DNA of 64,000 nucleotides from Paenacidovorax caeni (GTDB lineage: Bacteria; Pseudomonadota; Gammaproteobacteria; Burkholderiales; Burkholderiaceae_C): contig NZ_CYIG01000003.1 in NCBI RefSeq assembly GCF_001298675.1, forward strand, positions 59,771-123,770, given 5' to 3'. Every line of letters begins with the position of its first letter. Position 1 is the stretch's first letter. Below the pieces are notes generated by a model. The model was not told the origin of the DNA. It did no database searches and saw only the letters and a program-made list of their open reading frames with translations. Positions 52,175 to 61,442 of the stretch are shown here, one piece after another. The translations under genes were made by a program, and so were the position numbers.

Positions 52175-53032
52175 ATGAAACTCTGCGGCTTAGACATCGG
52201 TCTCGACCGGCCCTTTTTCCTCATCGCTGGCCCGTGTGTGGTCGAGTCCGAACAGCTGCAGATGGATGTGGCCGGCCAGCTCAAGGAGATCACCGCCTCC
52301 CTGGGCATTCCGTTCATCTTCAAAAGCAGCTTCGACAAGGCGAACCGCTCCAGCGGCACCAGCTTTCGCGGCCCCGGCATGGAAAAAGGCCTGGAGATTC
52401 TGGCCAAGGTGAAGAAGACGCTGCAGGTTCCCGTGCTGACCGACGTGCACACCGAAGCCGAAGTGCCGCACGTGGCCGCCGTGGTTGACGTGCTGCAGAC
52501 CCCGGCGTTCCTGTGCCGGCAAACCGATTTCATCCACGCCGTGGCGCAATCCGGCAAGCCGGTGAACATCAAGAAGGGCCAGTTCCTGGCCCCGCACGAC
52601 ATGAAGAACGTCATCGACAAGGCCCGCGCCGCCGCGCGCGAGAAGGGCCTGCCCGAAGACAACTTCATGGCCTGCGAGCGCGGCGCCAGCTTTGGCTACA
52701 ACAACCTGGTGAGCGACATGCGCAGCCTGGCCATCATGCGCGAAACGGGCGCGCCCGTGGTGTACGACGCCACCCACAGCGTGCAGTTGCCGGGCGGCCA
52801 GGGCACCAGCAGTGGCGGCATGCGCGAGATGGTGCCCGTGCTCTCGCGCGCCGCCGTGGCCGTGGGTGTGGCCGGCCTGTTCATGGAAACCCACCCGGAT
52901 CCGCGCAACGCCCTGTCCGACGGGCCCAATGCCGTGCCGCTCAAGCACATGCGCGCACTGCTCGAAACCCTGCTGCAGCTGGACGCCATCACCAAGAGGA
53001 ACGGCTTCCTCGAAGACCGTTTCGACGCCTGA
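52175..53032 (+). CDS. kdsA: 3-deoxy-8-phosphooctulonate synthase (KDO8P synthase)
   Basis: 285 residues. It condenses PEP with arabinose 5-phosphate to KDO-8-P for lipopolysaccharide core. Motifs are [41 protein letters not shown] and [14 protein letters not shown] complete family length. The asparagine in ANRSS is the residue typical of the metal-independent class. Follows pyrG by 3 bp. Confidence 0.96.
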   Translation: MKLCGLDIGLDRPFFLIAGPCVVESEQLQMDVAGQLKEITASLGIPFIFKSSFDKANRSSGTSFRGPGMEKGLEILAKVKKTLQVPVLTDVHTEAEVPHVAAVVDVLQTPAFLCRQTDFIHAVAQSGKPVNIKKGQFLAPHDMKNVIDKARAAAREKGLPEDNFMACERGASFGYNNLVSDMRSLAIMRETGAPVVYDATHSVQLPGGQGTSSGGMREMVPVLSRAAVAVGVAGLFMETHPDPRNALSDGPNAVPLKHMRALLETLLQLDAITKRNGFLEDRFDA

Positions 53033-53045
53033 ATGCTTTCATTTC

Positions 53046-53085
53046 GATAGCTGCTAGCGCATGCCAGCAAAGGGCTGGCGCCTGA
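53046..53085. repeat. AGCGCTT palindromic repeat, copy 13
   Basis: GATAGCTGCTAGCGC, loop ATGCCAG, CAAAGGGCTGGCGCC, TGATCTGA. Lies in the 94-bp gap between kdsA and eno, so read-through may be reduced there. Confidence 0.7.
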
Positions 53086-53105
53086 TCTGACGACAAAGAA
53101 TCTGA

Positions 53106-54413
<1,308 letters not shown>

Positions 54414-54433
54414 GCGGCATTCGACCGACTGCC

Positions 54434-54739
54434 ATGGTGTCCCGCCTCGTTCCGCTGGTGCTGCTGGCCTTGTTGGTGGCCATCCACGCCCAGTTGTGGA
54501 CCGGGCGCGGCAGCATCCACCATGTGCAGGATCTGCAGCACGCCATCGCCACCCAGCAGGCAGCCAACGCCAAAGCGCGGCAGGAAAACACGCGCCTGGC
54601 CTCCGAAGTGCAGGACCTCAAGGAAGGCCTGGACATGGTGGAGGAAAAAGCGCGCAGCGAGCTGGGCATGGTCAAGCAAGGGGAGGTGTATGTGCACGTC
54701 ACCCCCGCAGCGGCGCCAGGCAGCACCCGCCCCCAATGA
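54434..54739 (+). CDS. ftsB: cell division protein FtsB
   Basis: 101-residue single-pass inner membrane protein of the FtsQBL divisome complex. One TM helix at about 4-20 (LVPLVLLALLVAIHAQLW), then a coiled coil (about 30-75) with the conserved short motif EEKARSELGMVKQGEV. The tail is Pro/Ala-rich. Position after eno is the usual one in proteobacteria. Confidence 0.94.
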   Translation: MVSRLVPLVLLALLVAIHAQLWTGRGSIHHVQDLQHAIATQQAANAKARQENTRLASEVQDLKEGLDMVEEKARSELGMVKQGEVYVHVTPAAAPGSTRPQ

Positions 54740-54763
54740 CCGGGGCGTGACCGCTCTCACAAC

Positions 54764-54799
54764 AAAGCCCCTGGCAGCTTGCGCTGCCAGGGGCTTTTT
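54764..54799 (+). terminator. Rho-independent terminator after ftsB
   Basis: AAAGCCCCTGGCAGC pairs with GCTGCCAGGGGCTTT (15 bp, loop TTGC), followed by TTTTT-type end. Ends the eno-ftsB unit. Confidence 0.93.
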
Positions 54800-54901
54800 G
54801 CATCACGAATACCCCGGGGCAATGCCCTGGCTGCGCGCTGCGCGGCACTGGCCAGCCGCACAGCCGCCCTCAGCGACTCCCCACTGGGGACGGTGACGAA
54901 C

Positions 54902-56650
54902 TCAGGCAGCCGTGTCGCCCACCGCCACCACGCGCCCTAAGCACTGCCCGGCAGTGAGCGTGGCACCCACGGCGGCCAGGCATTCCAGGCGCCCGGCGCG
55001 CGGCGCAGTCACGGCGGTTTCCATCTTCATGGCCTCCACCACCGCCACCACCTCGCCGGCCTGCACCAGCGCACCACTGTGCTTGTGCCAGGCGACGAGG
55101 CTGCCGGTCAGCGGCGCCAGCACATCGCCCGGCGCCGCAGCGGCTGCTGCCGGTGCCGCCGCCACGGGAGTGGCCGCGCCCCCCAGCTGCAGGCCCAAGC
55201 CCGCGGGCAGGCCCAGGCGCACGCGCTTGCCGTCAATCTCCAGGTAGGTGCGCAGCAGCGCGCCTTCGGCCTCCGCCTCGGGGCGCGCGGCGCTGTCGAA
55301 ACGCGCTGCCATTTCGGTTTCAATCCAGCGGGTGTGCACGCCAAAACCGTCCTGCGCGGTAAAGGCCGCATCCTGCACCACCGCGCGGTGGAAGGGCAGC
55401 ACTGACGCCACGCCCTCAATGCGGAACTCCTGCAGCGCACGCCGCGCCCGCGCCAGCGCCTGTTCGCGCGTGGCGCCGGTGACGATGAGTTTGGCCATGA
55501 GCGAATCGAAGCTGCCCGGAATGCTGGAGCCACTGGCCACGCCCGTGTCCAGGCGCACGCCGGGGCCGCTGGGCGCATCAAAGCGCTGGATGCGCCCCGG
55601 CGTAGGCAGGTAGCCGCGGCCGGGGTCTTCGGCGTTGATGCGGAATTCGATGCTGTGGCCGCGCACCGGCGGCGTTTCGGTGAACGACAGCGGCAGGCCA
55701 TCGGCCACGCGCAGTTGCTCCAGCACCAGGTCCACGCCCGTGGTTTCTTCGGTCACCGGGTGCTCCACCTGCAGGCGCGTGTTCACCTCCAGGAAGGAAA
55801 TTTGCCCACTGCGGCTGAGCAAAAACTCCACCGTACCCGCGCTGACGTAGCCCGCCGCCGCGCAGATGGCGCGCGCGGCCTGGTGGATCTGCGCGCGCTG
55901 GTCGTCGCTCAGGAACGGCGCCGGGGCTTCTTCCACCAGCTTTTGGTTGCGCCGCTGCAGCGAGCAGTCGCGCGTGCCCACCACCACCACGTTGCCGTGC
56001 TGGTCGGCCAGGATTTGCGCCTCGATGTGGCGCGGCCGGTCCAGGAACTGTTCCAAAAAGCACTCGCCCCGGCCAAACGCAGCCGTGGCCTCGCGCACGG
56101 CGGACTCGTACAGCTCGGCCACCTCGTCCATCTGCCAGGCCACCTTGAGTCCGCGCCCACCGCCACCGAATGCGGCCTTGATGGCCACGGGCAGGCCGTG
56201 CTGCCGCGCGAAGGCGAGCACCTCATCCGCGCTTTGCACCGGCTCGGCCGTGCCGGCGACGAGCGGCGCCCCCACCTGCAGCGCGATCTTGCGCGCCGCC
56301 ACCTTGTCGCCCAGCGACTCGATGGTTTCGGGGCGCGGGCCGATCCAGGTCAGCCCCGCGCCGATCACGGCGCGCGCAAAGTCCTCGCGCTCGGACAGAA
56401 AGCCATAGCCCGGGTGCACGGCGTCGGCGCCGCTGCGCCGTGCCACGTCCAGCAGCTTGGCGATGTCGAGGTAGGTTTCGCCGGGGCGCACGCCCTCCAG
56501 CGCCCAGGCCTCGTCGGCCGCCTGCACGTGCAGGGCATCGGCATCGGGGTCGGCGTAGACGGCGACAGAGCGCACACCGTAGTCACGGCAGGCGCGGGCC
56601 ACGCGGATGGCGATCTCGCCCCGGTTGGCGATCAGAACTTTGGAGATCAT
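54902..56650 (-). CDS. biotin carboxylase / biotin carboxyl carrier subunit
   Basis: 582-residue alpha subunit of a biotin-dependent carboxylase. The biotin carboxylase part (about 1-445) has [19 protein letters not shown], the ATP loop [11 protein letters not shown], the [14 protein letters not shown] motif and a FRINAED. The biotinyl domain at the C-terminus has the lysine in EAMKMETAV. The ATG at 56650 has AGGAG 8 bp upstream. No carboxyltransferase gene with the usual fold is present; the adjacent pxpBC product carries the AHS1/AHS2 domains that form the carboxyltransferase of urea carboxylase. Translation start is embedded in a 131-bp tandem array and coupled to a mini-ORF (ATGA). Confidence 0.9.
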   Translation of the reverse strand: MISKVLIANRGEIAIRVARACRDYGVRSVAVYADPDADALHVQAADEAWALEGVRPGETYLDIAKLLDVARRSGADAVHPGYGFLSEREDFARAVIGAGLTWIGPRPETIESLGDKVAARKIALQVGAPLVAGTAEPVQSADEVLAFARQHGLPVAIKAAFGGGGRGLKVAWQMDEVAELYESAVREATAAFGRGECFLEQFLDRPRHIEAQILADQHGNVVVVGTRDCSLQRRNQKLVEEAPAPFLSDDQRAQIHQAARAICAAAGYVSAGTVEFLLSRSGQISFLEVNTRLQVEHPVTEETTGVDLVLEQLRVADGLPLSFTETPPVRGHSIEFRINAEDPGRGYLPTPGRIQRFDAPSGPGVRLDTGVASGSSIPGSFDSLMAKLIVTGATREQALARARRALQEFRIEGVASVLPFHRAVVQDAAFTAQDGFGVHTRWIETEMAARFDSAARPEAEAEGALLRTYLEIDGKRVRLGLPAGLGLQLGGAATPVAAAPAAAAAAPGDVLAPLTGSLVAWHKHSGALVQAGEVVAVVEAMKMETAVTAPRAGRLECLAAVGATLTAGQCLGRVVAVGDTAA

Positions 56651-56781
56651 GCGAACAACTCCTGCGGTGCAAAGGATCGGGGGGCGAGACCGCCACCTGC
56701 TGCGCAGGCATGGCGATGTGGAGAAACGCCCGCGATGCGGCCGTTTTCGCCCCGGTTGGCGATCAGAACTTTGGAGATCAT
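56647..56781 (-). CDS. 44-aa mini-ORF, truncated biotin carboxylase N-terminus (relay 3)
   Basis: Starts [12 protein letters not shown] exactly as the carboxylase does, then reads [18 protein letters not shown] and ends QELFA. Its TGA (56647-56649) overlaps the carboxylase ATG (56648-56650) as ATGA. It has its own AGGAG site. A duplicated leader that can couple translation to the real gene; a functional peptide is unlikely. Confidence 0.6.
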   Translation of the reverse strand: MISKVLIANRGENGRIAGVSPHRHACAAGGGLAPRSFAPQELFA

Positions 56782-56912
56782 GCGAACAACTCCTGCGGTG
56801 CAAAGGATCGGGGGGCGAGACCGCCACCTGCTGCGCAAGCATGGCGATGTGGAGAAACGCCCGCGATGCGGCCGTTTTCGCCCCGGTTGGCGATCAAGAC
56901 TTTGGTGATCAT
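56778..56912 (-). CDS. 44-aa mini-ORF, truncated biotin carboxylase N-terminus (relay 2)
   Basis: Starts [12 protein letters not shown] and then is nearly identical to the next mini-ORF. Its TGA (56778-56780) overlaps the ATG at 56779-56781 as ATGA. The array period of 131 plus the 4-bp overlap gives 135 bp, a multiple of three, so the frame is kept from ATG to the next ATGA. Confidence 0.6.
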   Translation of the reverse strand: MITKVLIANRGENGRIAGVSPHRHACAAGGGLAPRSFAPQELFA

Positions 56913-56968
56913 GCGGACATCTCCTGCGGTGCAAAGGATCGGCGGGCGGTCAAAACTTGGGGAATCAT
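56909..56968 (-). CDS. 19-aa mini-ORF overlapping pxpBC stop (relay 1)
   Basis: ATG at 56966-56968 overlaps the pxpBC stop TGA (56965-56967) as ATGA. It reads [19 protein letters not shown] and ends with a TGA (56909-56911) that overlaps the next ATG (56910-56912). MIPQVLTA resembles the MISKVLIA of the later copies, so it is a fourth, decayed start. Confidence 0.5.
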   Translation of the reverse strand: MIPQVLTARRSFAPQEMSA

Positions 56969-58596
56969 GGGGAAACCTGCTCAAAAAAAGGGGCAATTAC
57001 TCGGAAGCGCACGCTGCAGCCCACCGGAATCTGGGCCGCCAGGCCCAGGTGGTGGCTGGCCACGGCGCCGATCACGGGGTAGCCCCCGGTCAGGGGATGG
57101 TCGGCCAGGAACAGCACGGGCTGGCCGTTGATGGGCACCTGGATGGCACCGGTCACCGTGCCCTCGCTGGGCAACTCGCGCGCCACGCTGCGCGGCAGGG
57201 GCTGCGCCCCTTCCAGGCGCATGCCGACGCGGTTGGACTGGGGAGTGACGCGCCAGGGCTGCTGCGTCAGCAGCGTCAGTGCCTCGGGGGCGAACCAGTC
57301 GGTGCGCGGGCCCAGCACTACATCCAGCACCACCTCGTCACCCGCGCGGGGCCACTGCGGCAGCGGCTCGGCAACCGCCTGCACGGCTTGCAGGGCGTGG
57401 GCGGGCACCGCGCCGCCCACGGCCAGGCGCTGCCCGGCCTGCAGGGCGTCAGGGCCAATGTGGGCCAGGGTGTCCGTGGCGCAGCTGCCCAGCACCGGCG
57501 CCACCTGCCAGCCGCCGCGCACGGCCACGTAGCTGCGCACGCCGGCGCGCGGCGCGCCGACGAGCAGCGTGTCGCCATCGTCCAGTGCCACACAGGCGTG
57601 GCTGGGCACGGGCCATTGGCGGCCGTCGGCCGCGCGCAAGGTCAGCGGCACGGCTGCGCCCGTCACCGCCAGCGTGGCCCGGCCATGGCAGCGCAGTTGC
57701 AGCCCGCCCAGCAGGTTCTCCAGCACACACTGGCCCACCGGGTTGCCCACCAGGCGATTGGCCGCACGCAAGGAGGCCATGTCCAGCGCCCCCGAGGGCG
57801 ACACACCCAGGCCCGCCATGCCGTGGCGGCCGCCGTCCTGCACCAGGGTTTGCAGGCCAGTAGCTACGATTTCAATAGCTGCTGGCGCTTGCCCTGAAAG
57901 CGCTGGAGGCTGATTAGGCTCGGATTCACGCCGCGCGGGCAGGCTGATGTGCACGCCGGGTGCGCTGGCGTCGCGGAACTGCACGCGAAAGCCCGGCTGC
58001 ACGTAGGCGGGCTCGGGGCGTTGCAGGTCCCACATGGGCACCTCGGTCACGCCAATGAGCTGCCACCCCCCCGGGCTGGCAGCGGGGTACACCGCACTGA
58101 AGTCGCCCGCCAGCGCCACCGAGCCGGCCGGTACGCGCGTGCGCGGCGAGCTGCGGCGCGGCAGTTGGAAGCTGGGATGCCCCCCCGCCAGGTAGACAAA
58201 GCCCGGCGCGAAACCGGCAAAGGCCGCCTGCCAAGGCTGGCCGGTGTGGCGGTCGATCACCTCCCGCACCGAAATGCCGAGCAGTTCGGCCACGGTGGGC
58301 AGGTCTTCGCCGTTGTAGTGCACCGGAATTTCGACCAGGCGGCCGGGCGCGGCATCGGCCACGCCCGCCTGGGCATTGGCCACCGCGGCGCGTGCACGCA
58401 GCGCTGCCACCAGGTCCGGCAGCGCCAGGGCCGCGCGCTGGTAAGTCACCAGCAGGGTGCGGGCCGCCGGCACCACCTCCAGTACACCCGCGATGGGCTG
58501 GTCGGCCAGCACGCGGTGCAGCGCCATGGTGTGGACCAGATCGGGCAGCTCTACCAGCAAAGCGTTGTCACTGGCGGGCAAGAAACGCATGGACAT
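56965..58596 (-). CDS. pxpBC: 5-oxoprolinase subunits B and C fused (AHS1-AHS2)
   Basis: 543 residues. The N-terminal AHS1/KipI domain (about 1-215) has VHYNGEDLPTVAELLG and GFAPGFVYLAGG. The C-terminal AHS2/KipA domain (about 240-540) has TLVQDGGRHGMAGLGVSPSG, ENLLGGLQLR and PVIGAV. PxpB and PxpC are separate proteins in E. coli and Bacillus and together with PxpA cleave 5-oxoproline using ATP. The linker (residues about 226-242, EPNQPPALSGQAPAAIE) is encoded by a dispersed repeat. ATG at 58596 lies 6 bp after pxpA. The same two domains form the carboxyltransferase part of urea carboxylase, so an alternative role with the neighbouring biotin subunit is possible. Confidence 0.88.
   Translation of the reverse strand: MSMRFLPASDNALLVELPDLVHTMALHRVLADQPIAGVLEVVPAARTLLVTYQRAALALPDLVAALRARAAVANAQAGVADAAPGRLVEIPVHYNGEDLPTVAELLGISVREVIDRHTGQPWQAAFAGFAPGFVYLAGGHPSFQLPRRSSPRTRVPAGSVALAGDFSAVYPAASPGGWQLIGVTEVPMWDLQRPEPAYVQPGFRVQFRDASAPGVHISLPARRESEPNQPPALSGQAPAAIEIVATGLQTLVQDGGRHGMAGLGVSPSGALDMASLRAANRLVGNPVGQCVLENLLGGLQLRCHGRATLAVTGAAVPLTLRAADGRQWPVPSHACVALDDGDTLLVGAPRAGVRSYVAVRGGWQVAPVLGSCATDTLAHIGPDALQAGQRLAVGGAVPAHALQAVQAVAEPLPQWPRAGDEVVLDVVLGPRTDWFAPEALTLLTQQPWRVTPQSNRVGMRLEGAQPLPRSVARELPSEGTVTGAIQVPINGQPVLFLADHPLTGGYPVIGAVASHHLGLAAQIPVGCSVRFRVIAPFFEQVSP
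57869..57921. repeat. AGCGCTT palindromic repeat, copy 14, forming the PxpB-PxpC linker
   Basis: CAATAGCTGCTGGCGCTTG, loop CCCTG, AAAGCGCTGGAGGC, TGATTAGGCTC. In frame on the minus strand, encoding the hinge between two enzyme domains. Confidence 0.8.
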
Positions 58597-58602
58597 TACA
58601 GG

Positions 58603-59355
58603 TCAATCCACAAAAGGGCGCAGCGCCACACCGGCCTGCTCCAGCCGGGCACGGATGCGCCGCGCCATCTCCACGGCGCCAGGGCTGTCGCCGTGGACGC
58701 AGATCGAGTCCGCCTGCACCGGCACGCTGCGGCCGGTGATCGACTCCACCTCCCCGGTTTGCACCAGGCGCAGCATGCGCTCGGCAATGGCATCGGCGTC
58801 GTGCAGCACGGCGCCAGGCAGGCGGCGCGAAACCAGCGAGCCGTCGTCGTTGTAGGCCCGGTCGGCAAAGGCCTCGGCCACCACCCGCAGCCCGCGCGCA
58901 CGCGCCCAGCCAATCAGGGGCGCGCCCGCCAGCGCCATCAGCGTCACGCTCGGGTCCACCGCCAGCAGCGCGGTGATCACGTCGTTGGCCTGGCGCTCGT
59001 CCTGGGCGATGGTGTTGTACAGCGCGCCGTGCGGTTTGACGTAGCGCACACGCGTGCCTGCGGCGGCTGCCAGCCCTTGCAGGGAGCCAATCTGGTAAAT
59101 CACGTCGGCCACCAGCTCCTGGCTGGTGGGGTCCATGTTGCGGCGGCCAAAACCCACCAGGTCGGGGTACGCCACGTGGGCGCCCACGGCCACGCCACGC
59201 TGCGCTGCGGCGCGCAGGGTTTCCAAAATGCCGGCAGGGTCGCCCGCATGGAAGCCGCAGGCCACGTTGGCACTGGTAACGATGCCGAGCATGGCGGCGT
59301 CGTCGCCCATGCGCCAGGCGCCGAAGCTCTCGCCAAGATCGCTGTTGATGTCCAT
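58603..59355 (-). CDS. pxpA: 5-oxoprolinase subunit A (LamB/YcsF family)
   Basis: 250 residues. Opens [14 protein letters not shown], then [24 protein letters not shown] ([13 protein letters not shown]), [13 protein letters not shown] and [14 protein letters not shown]: the full YcsF/LamB signature with metal ligands D and H. Partner of PxpBC in 5-oxoproline hydrolysis. ATG at 59355. First gene of the pxpA-pxpBC-carboxylase operon and divergent from the GntR gene with an operator between them. Confidence 0.93.
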   Translation of the reverse strand: MDINSDLGESFGAWRMGDDAAMLGIVTSANVACGFHAGDPAGILETLRAAAQRGVAVGAHVAYPDLVGFGRRNMDPTSQELVADVIYQIGSLQGLAAAAGTRVRYVKPHGALYNTIAQDERQANDVITALLAVDPSVTLMALAGAPLIGWARARGLRVVAEAFADRAYNDDGSLVSRRLPGAVLHDADAIAERMLRLVQTGEVESITGRSVPVQADSICVHGDSPGAVEMARRIRARLEQAGVALRPFVD

Positions 59356-59385
59356 TCTTGTATCCTCGTTTCTCTAATGACCCCA

Positions 59386-59404
59386 TTGATTGTTGAACAA
59401 TCAA
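59386..59404. promoter_or_regulatory. palindromic GntR operator
   Basis: TTGATTGTTGAACAATCAA, a perfect 9-1-9 palindrome between pxpA and the GntR gene. The half-site GAACAAT recurs upstream of the TRAP operon, so it is probably the binding site of the GntR protein and would control both directions. Confidence 0.72.
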
Positions 59405-59436
59405 AAGCAAATTTCTTACCAAGAGACGCCCACGCC

Positions 59437-60108
59437 ATGCAACCAAGGCACTTTCCTACCCGTACCGAGCCGACCAGCCTGACCGACACCGTGGCCGACA
59501 CGATCCGCCAGCAGCTCATCCACGGGCAGTTGCGCGCAGGCCAGCACCTGTCGGAGGCAGCGCTGAGCCAGCAGCTGGATATTTCGCGCAACACGCTGCG
59601 CGAGGTGTTCCGCACGCTCATCAAAGAAGGCCTGCTGCGCCACGAGCCCAACCGGGGCGTGTCGGTCGTCACCCCGTCGATTGCCGACATCATCGACATC
59701 TACCGCGTGCGCCGCCTGATCGAATGCCAGGCCCTGGAAAAGGCCTGGCCCCTGCACCCCGCGCACAAGCGCATGCGCCAGGCGGTGGAAGACGCCGCGG
59801 CTGCGCGCGAGGCACGCGACTGGCAGCGCGTGGGGTCGGCCAACATGGCTTTTCACGCCGCCATCGTGGCCCTGAGCGACAGCGAGCGCCTGTCGGCCAT
59901 GTACGAGGACATTGCGGCCGAGCTGCGGCTGGCCTTCGGCTTGCTGGACGACCCCGAATACCTGCACGCGCCCTACGTCGAGCACAACGCCCGGCTGTTG
60001 CAGCTGTTCATGGACGGGCAGACCAGCGCCGCCGCACGGGAGCTGGAGGCCTACCTCGTGCAGTCGGAGCGCATGGTGCTGGCGGTCTATGCGCGACAGG
60101 TGCAGTGA
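59437..60108 (+). CDS. GntR-family (FadR/FCD type) regulator
   Basis: 223 residues. Winged HTH (about 18-78: LIHGQLRAGQHLSEAALSQQ, DISRNTLREVFRTL, GVSVVTPS) and an all-helical FCD effector domain (about 85-220) with the metal-ligand-type FHAAIVALSDSER. ATG at 59437 was chosen over the in-frame ATG at 59377 because the palindromic operator at 59386-59404 then lies outside the coding region. It sits between the pxp operon and the TRAP operon and likely represses one or both until the substrate is present. Confidence 0.9.
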   Translation: MQPRHFPTRTEPTSLTDTVADTIRQQLIHGQLRAGQHLSEAALSQQLDISRNTLREVFRTLIKEGLLRHEPNRGVSVVTPSIADIIDIYRVRRLIECQALEKAWPLHPAHKRMRQAVEDAAAAREARDWQRVGSANMAFHAAIVALSDSERLSAMYEDIAAELRLAFGLLDDPEYLHAPYVEHNARLLQLFMDGQTSAAARELEAYLVQSERMVLAVYARQVQ

Positions 60109-60146
60109 CGCTTTCAGGTGCATGGCTTCACCAGTGTGGTGCATAA

Positions 60147-60241
60147 ATCGAACAATGCACCAAGTATGGTTGAACAATCTGTAATTTCAAATAGAACAAT
60201 GCGAAGCTACAACACCTACAAAGAAGTTGTATTGTTGAAAT
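60147..60241. promoter_or_regulatory. cluster of GntR half-sites upstream of dctP
   Basis: Related sites: TCGAACAAT (60148-60156), ATGGTTGAACAAT (60166-60178), ATAGAACAAT (60191-60200) and the inverted ATTGTTGAA (60231-60239). They share GAACAAT with the palindrome at 59386-59404, and lie just before the -24/-12 promoter. Confidence 0.55.
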
Positions 60242-60275
60242 CCCTAGTGGTTCTTTGTTGAGAACAGTGGTACTT

Positions 60276-60292
60276 TTGGCACGCGAATTGCG
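60276..60292 (+). promoter_or_regulatory. sigma-54 (-24/-12) promoter of the TRAP operon
   Basis: TTGGCACGCGAATTGCG: TGGCAC-N5-TTGC with GG at 60278-60279 and GC at 60290-60291 exactly 10 bp apart, a full match to the RpoN consensus. It is 68 bp before the dctP ATG. Confidence 0.72.
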
Positions 60293-60359
60293 TTGCAATC
60301 ACGCGCTCGGCGAACACACCGCCGCCGGCCACTTCCATTTCTCTTCTTTAGGAGCCATC

Positions 60360-61343
60360 ATGAAACGTCGCATCCTCTGTGCCACCGCCGCTCTGGTCGC
60401 TGGTATCGGCTTTGCGGGCAGCGCCTTTGCCCAGACCAAGTGGGACTTCGCCACGGCCTACCCGGCGTTCAACTTCCACTCCAAGAACAATGAGCAGTTC
60501 GCGAAGGACGTGGATGCCGCCACCCAAGGCAAGCTCAAGATCACCCTGCACCTGGGTGCCTCGCTGTTCAAGATGCCCGAAATCAAGCGTGCCGTGCAAA
60601 CGGGCAATGCACAGATGGGCGAGTTCTTCATGGTGAGCTTCCAGAACGAAGCCCCCATTTTTGGCGCCGATGGCCTGCCGTTCCTGGCCGCCAACTACGA
60701 CGAGGCTTACAAGCTGTACCAAGCCCAAAAGCCCCAGCTGCAAAAGCTGCTGGACAAGCAAGGGCAAGTGCTGCTGTACGCCGTGGCGTGGCCGCCCCAG
60801 GGCATCTACACCAAGAAGCCCATCAACTCCATTGCCGACCTCAAGGGCATGAAGTGGCGCGTGTACTCGCCCACGACCGCCCGCATTGGTGAACTGGTGG
60901 GCGCACAGCCCGTCACCATCCAGGAGGCCGAACTGTCCCAGGCCCTGGCCACGGGCGTGATCGAAGGGCTGATCACCTCCAGCGCCACCGGCGCCGACAA
61001 CAAGCTGTTCGAGAACCTGAAGTACTACTACAACGTGCAGGCGTGGATTCCGAAAAACGCCGTGGTGGTGAACAAGAAGGTGTTCAATGCCCTGAGCAAG
61101 CCCGAGCAAGACGCCGTGCTCCAGGCCGCAGCGGCGGCGGAAGAGCGTGGCTGGAAGGCCTCGCGCGAAGTCGATGCCCGTGCCCTGGAAACCCTCAAAC
61201 AGGGCGGCATGAGCGTGGAACAGCCCTCGGCCCAGTTGAAGGCCGAACTGGCCAAGGTCGGCGAGACCGTGGTGAAGGAGTGGACCGAGAAGGCGGGTGC
61301 GGACGGCAAGGCCGTGCTCGACGCGTTCAAGGCTGCCAAGTAA
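60360..61343 (+). CDS. dctP: TRAP transporter solute-binding protein
   Basis: 327-residue periplasmic receptor of a tripartite ATP-independent transporter. Signal peptide 1-24 (ending GSAFAQ). Family motifs: WDFATAYPAFNFHSKNNEQFAKDVDAAT-like opening (cut to FATAYPAFNFHSKNN), GLPFLAANYDEAY, the binding-site arginine in MKWRVYSPTTARIGELVGA, and QALATGVIEGLITS. ATG at 60360 has TAGGAG 6 bp upstream. First gene of dctPQM. The ligand is an acid by family; with pxpA-pxpBC beside it, pyroglutamate or a related lactam/amide acid is a reasonable guess. Confidence 0.93.
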   Translation: MKRRILCATAALVAGIGFAGSAFAQTKWDFATAYPAFNFHSKNNEQFAKDVDAATQGKLKITLHLGASLFKMPEIKRAVQTGNAQMGEFFMVSFQNEAPIFGADGLPFLAANYDEAYKLYQAQKPQLQKLLDKQGQVLLYAVAWPPQGIYTKKPINSIADLKGMKWRVYSPTTARIGELVGAQPVTIQEAELSQALATGVIEGLITSSATGADNKLFENLKYYYNVQAWIPKNAVVVNKKVFNALSKPEQDAVLQAAAAAEERGWKASREVDARALETLKQGGMSVEQPSAQLKAELAKVGETVVKEWTEKAGADGKAVLDAFKAAK

Positions 61344-61442
61344 TCCAGGCCCCCCTGCAGCCGCCTGCGCGAATGCACAGCGGCTGCACCGCCTTTTCCT
61401 TTATCCAGGCCGCGCGCTCAGGCGCGGCCACGGAGCGATTGC

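Larger units (their letters stand above)
56617..56944. repeat. 131-bp tandem repeat with duplicated gene starts
   Basis: Copies 56617-56747 and 56748-56878 differ at about one base; a partial, more diverged third copy runs from 56879 to about 56944. Each holds, on the minus strand, an SD sequence AGGAG, an ATG and codons for MI(S/T)KVLIANRGE, the start of the biotin carboxylase gene. Confidence 0.97.

Noticed and set aside
56617..56944. CRISPR-like array
   Set aside because: The unit is a 131-bp tandem duplication with no spacers and carries gene-start sequence; no cas genes are present.
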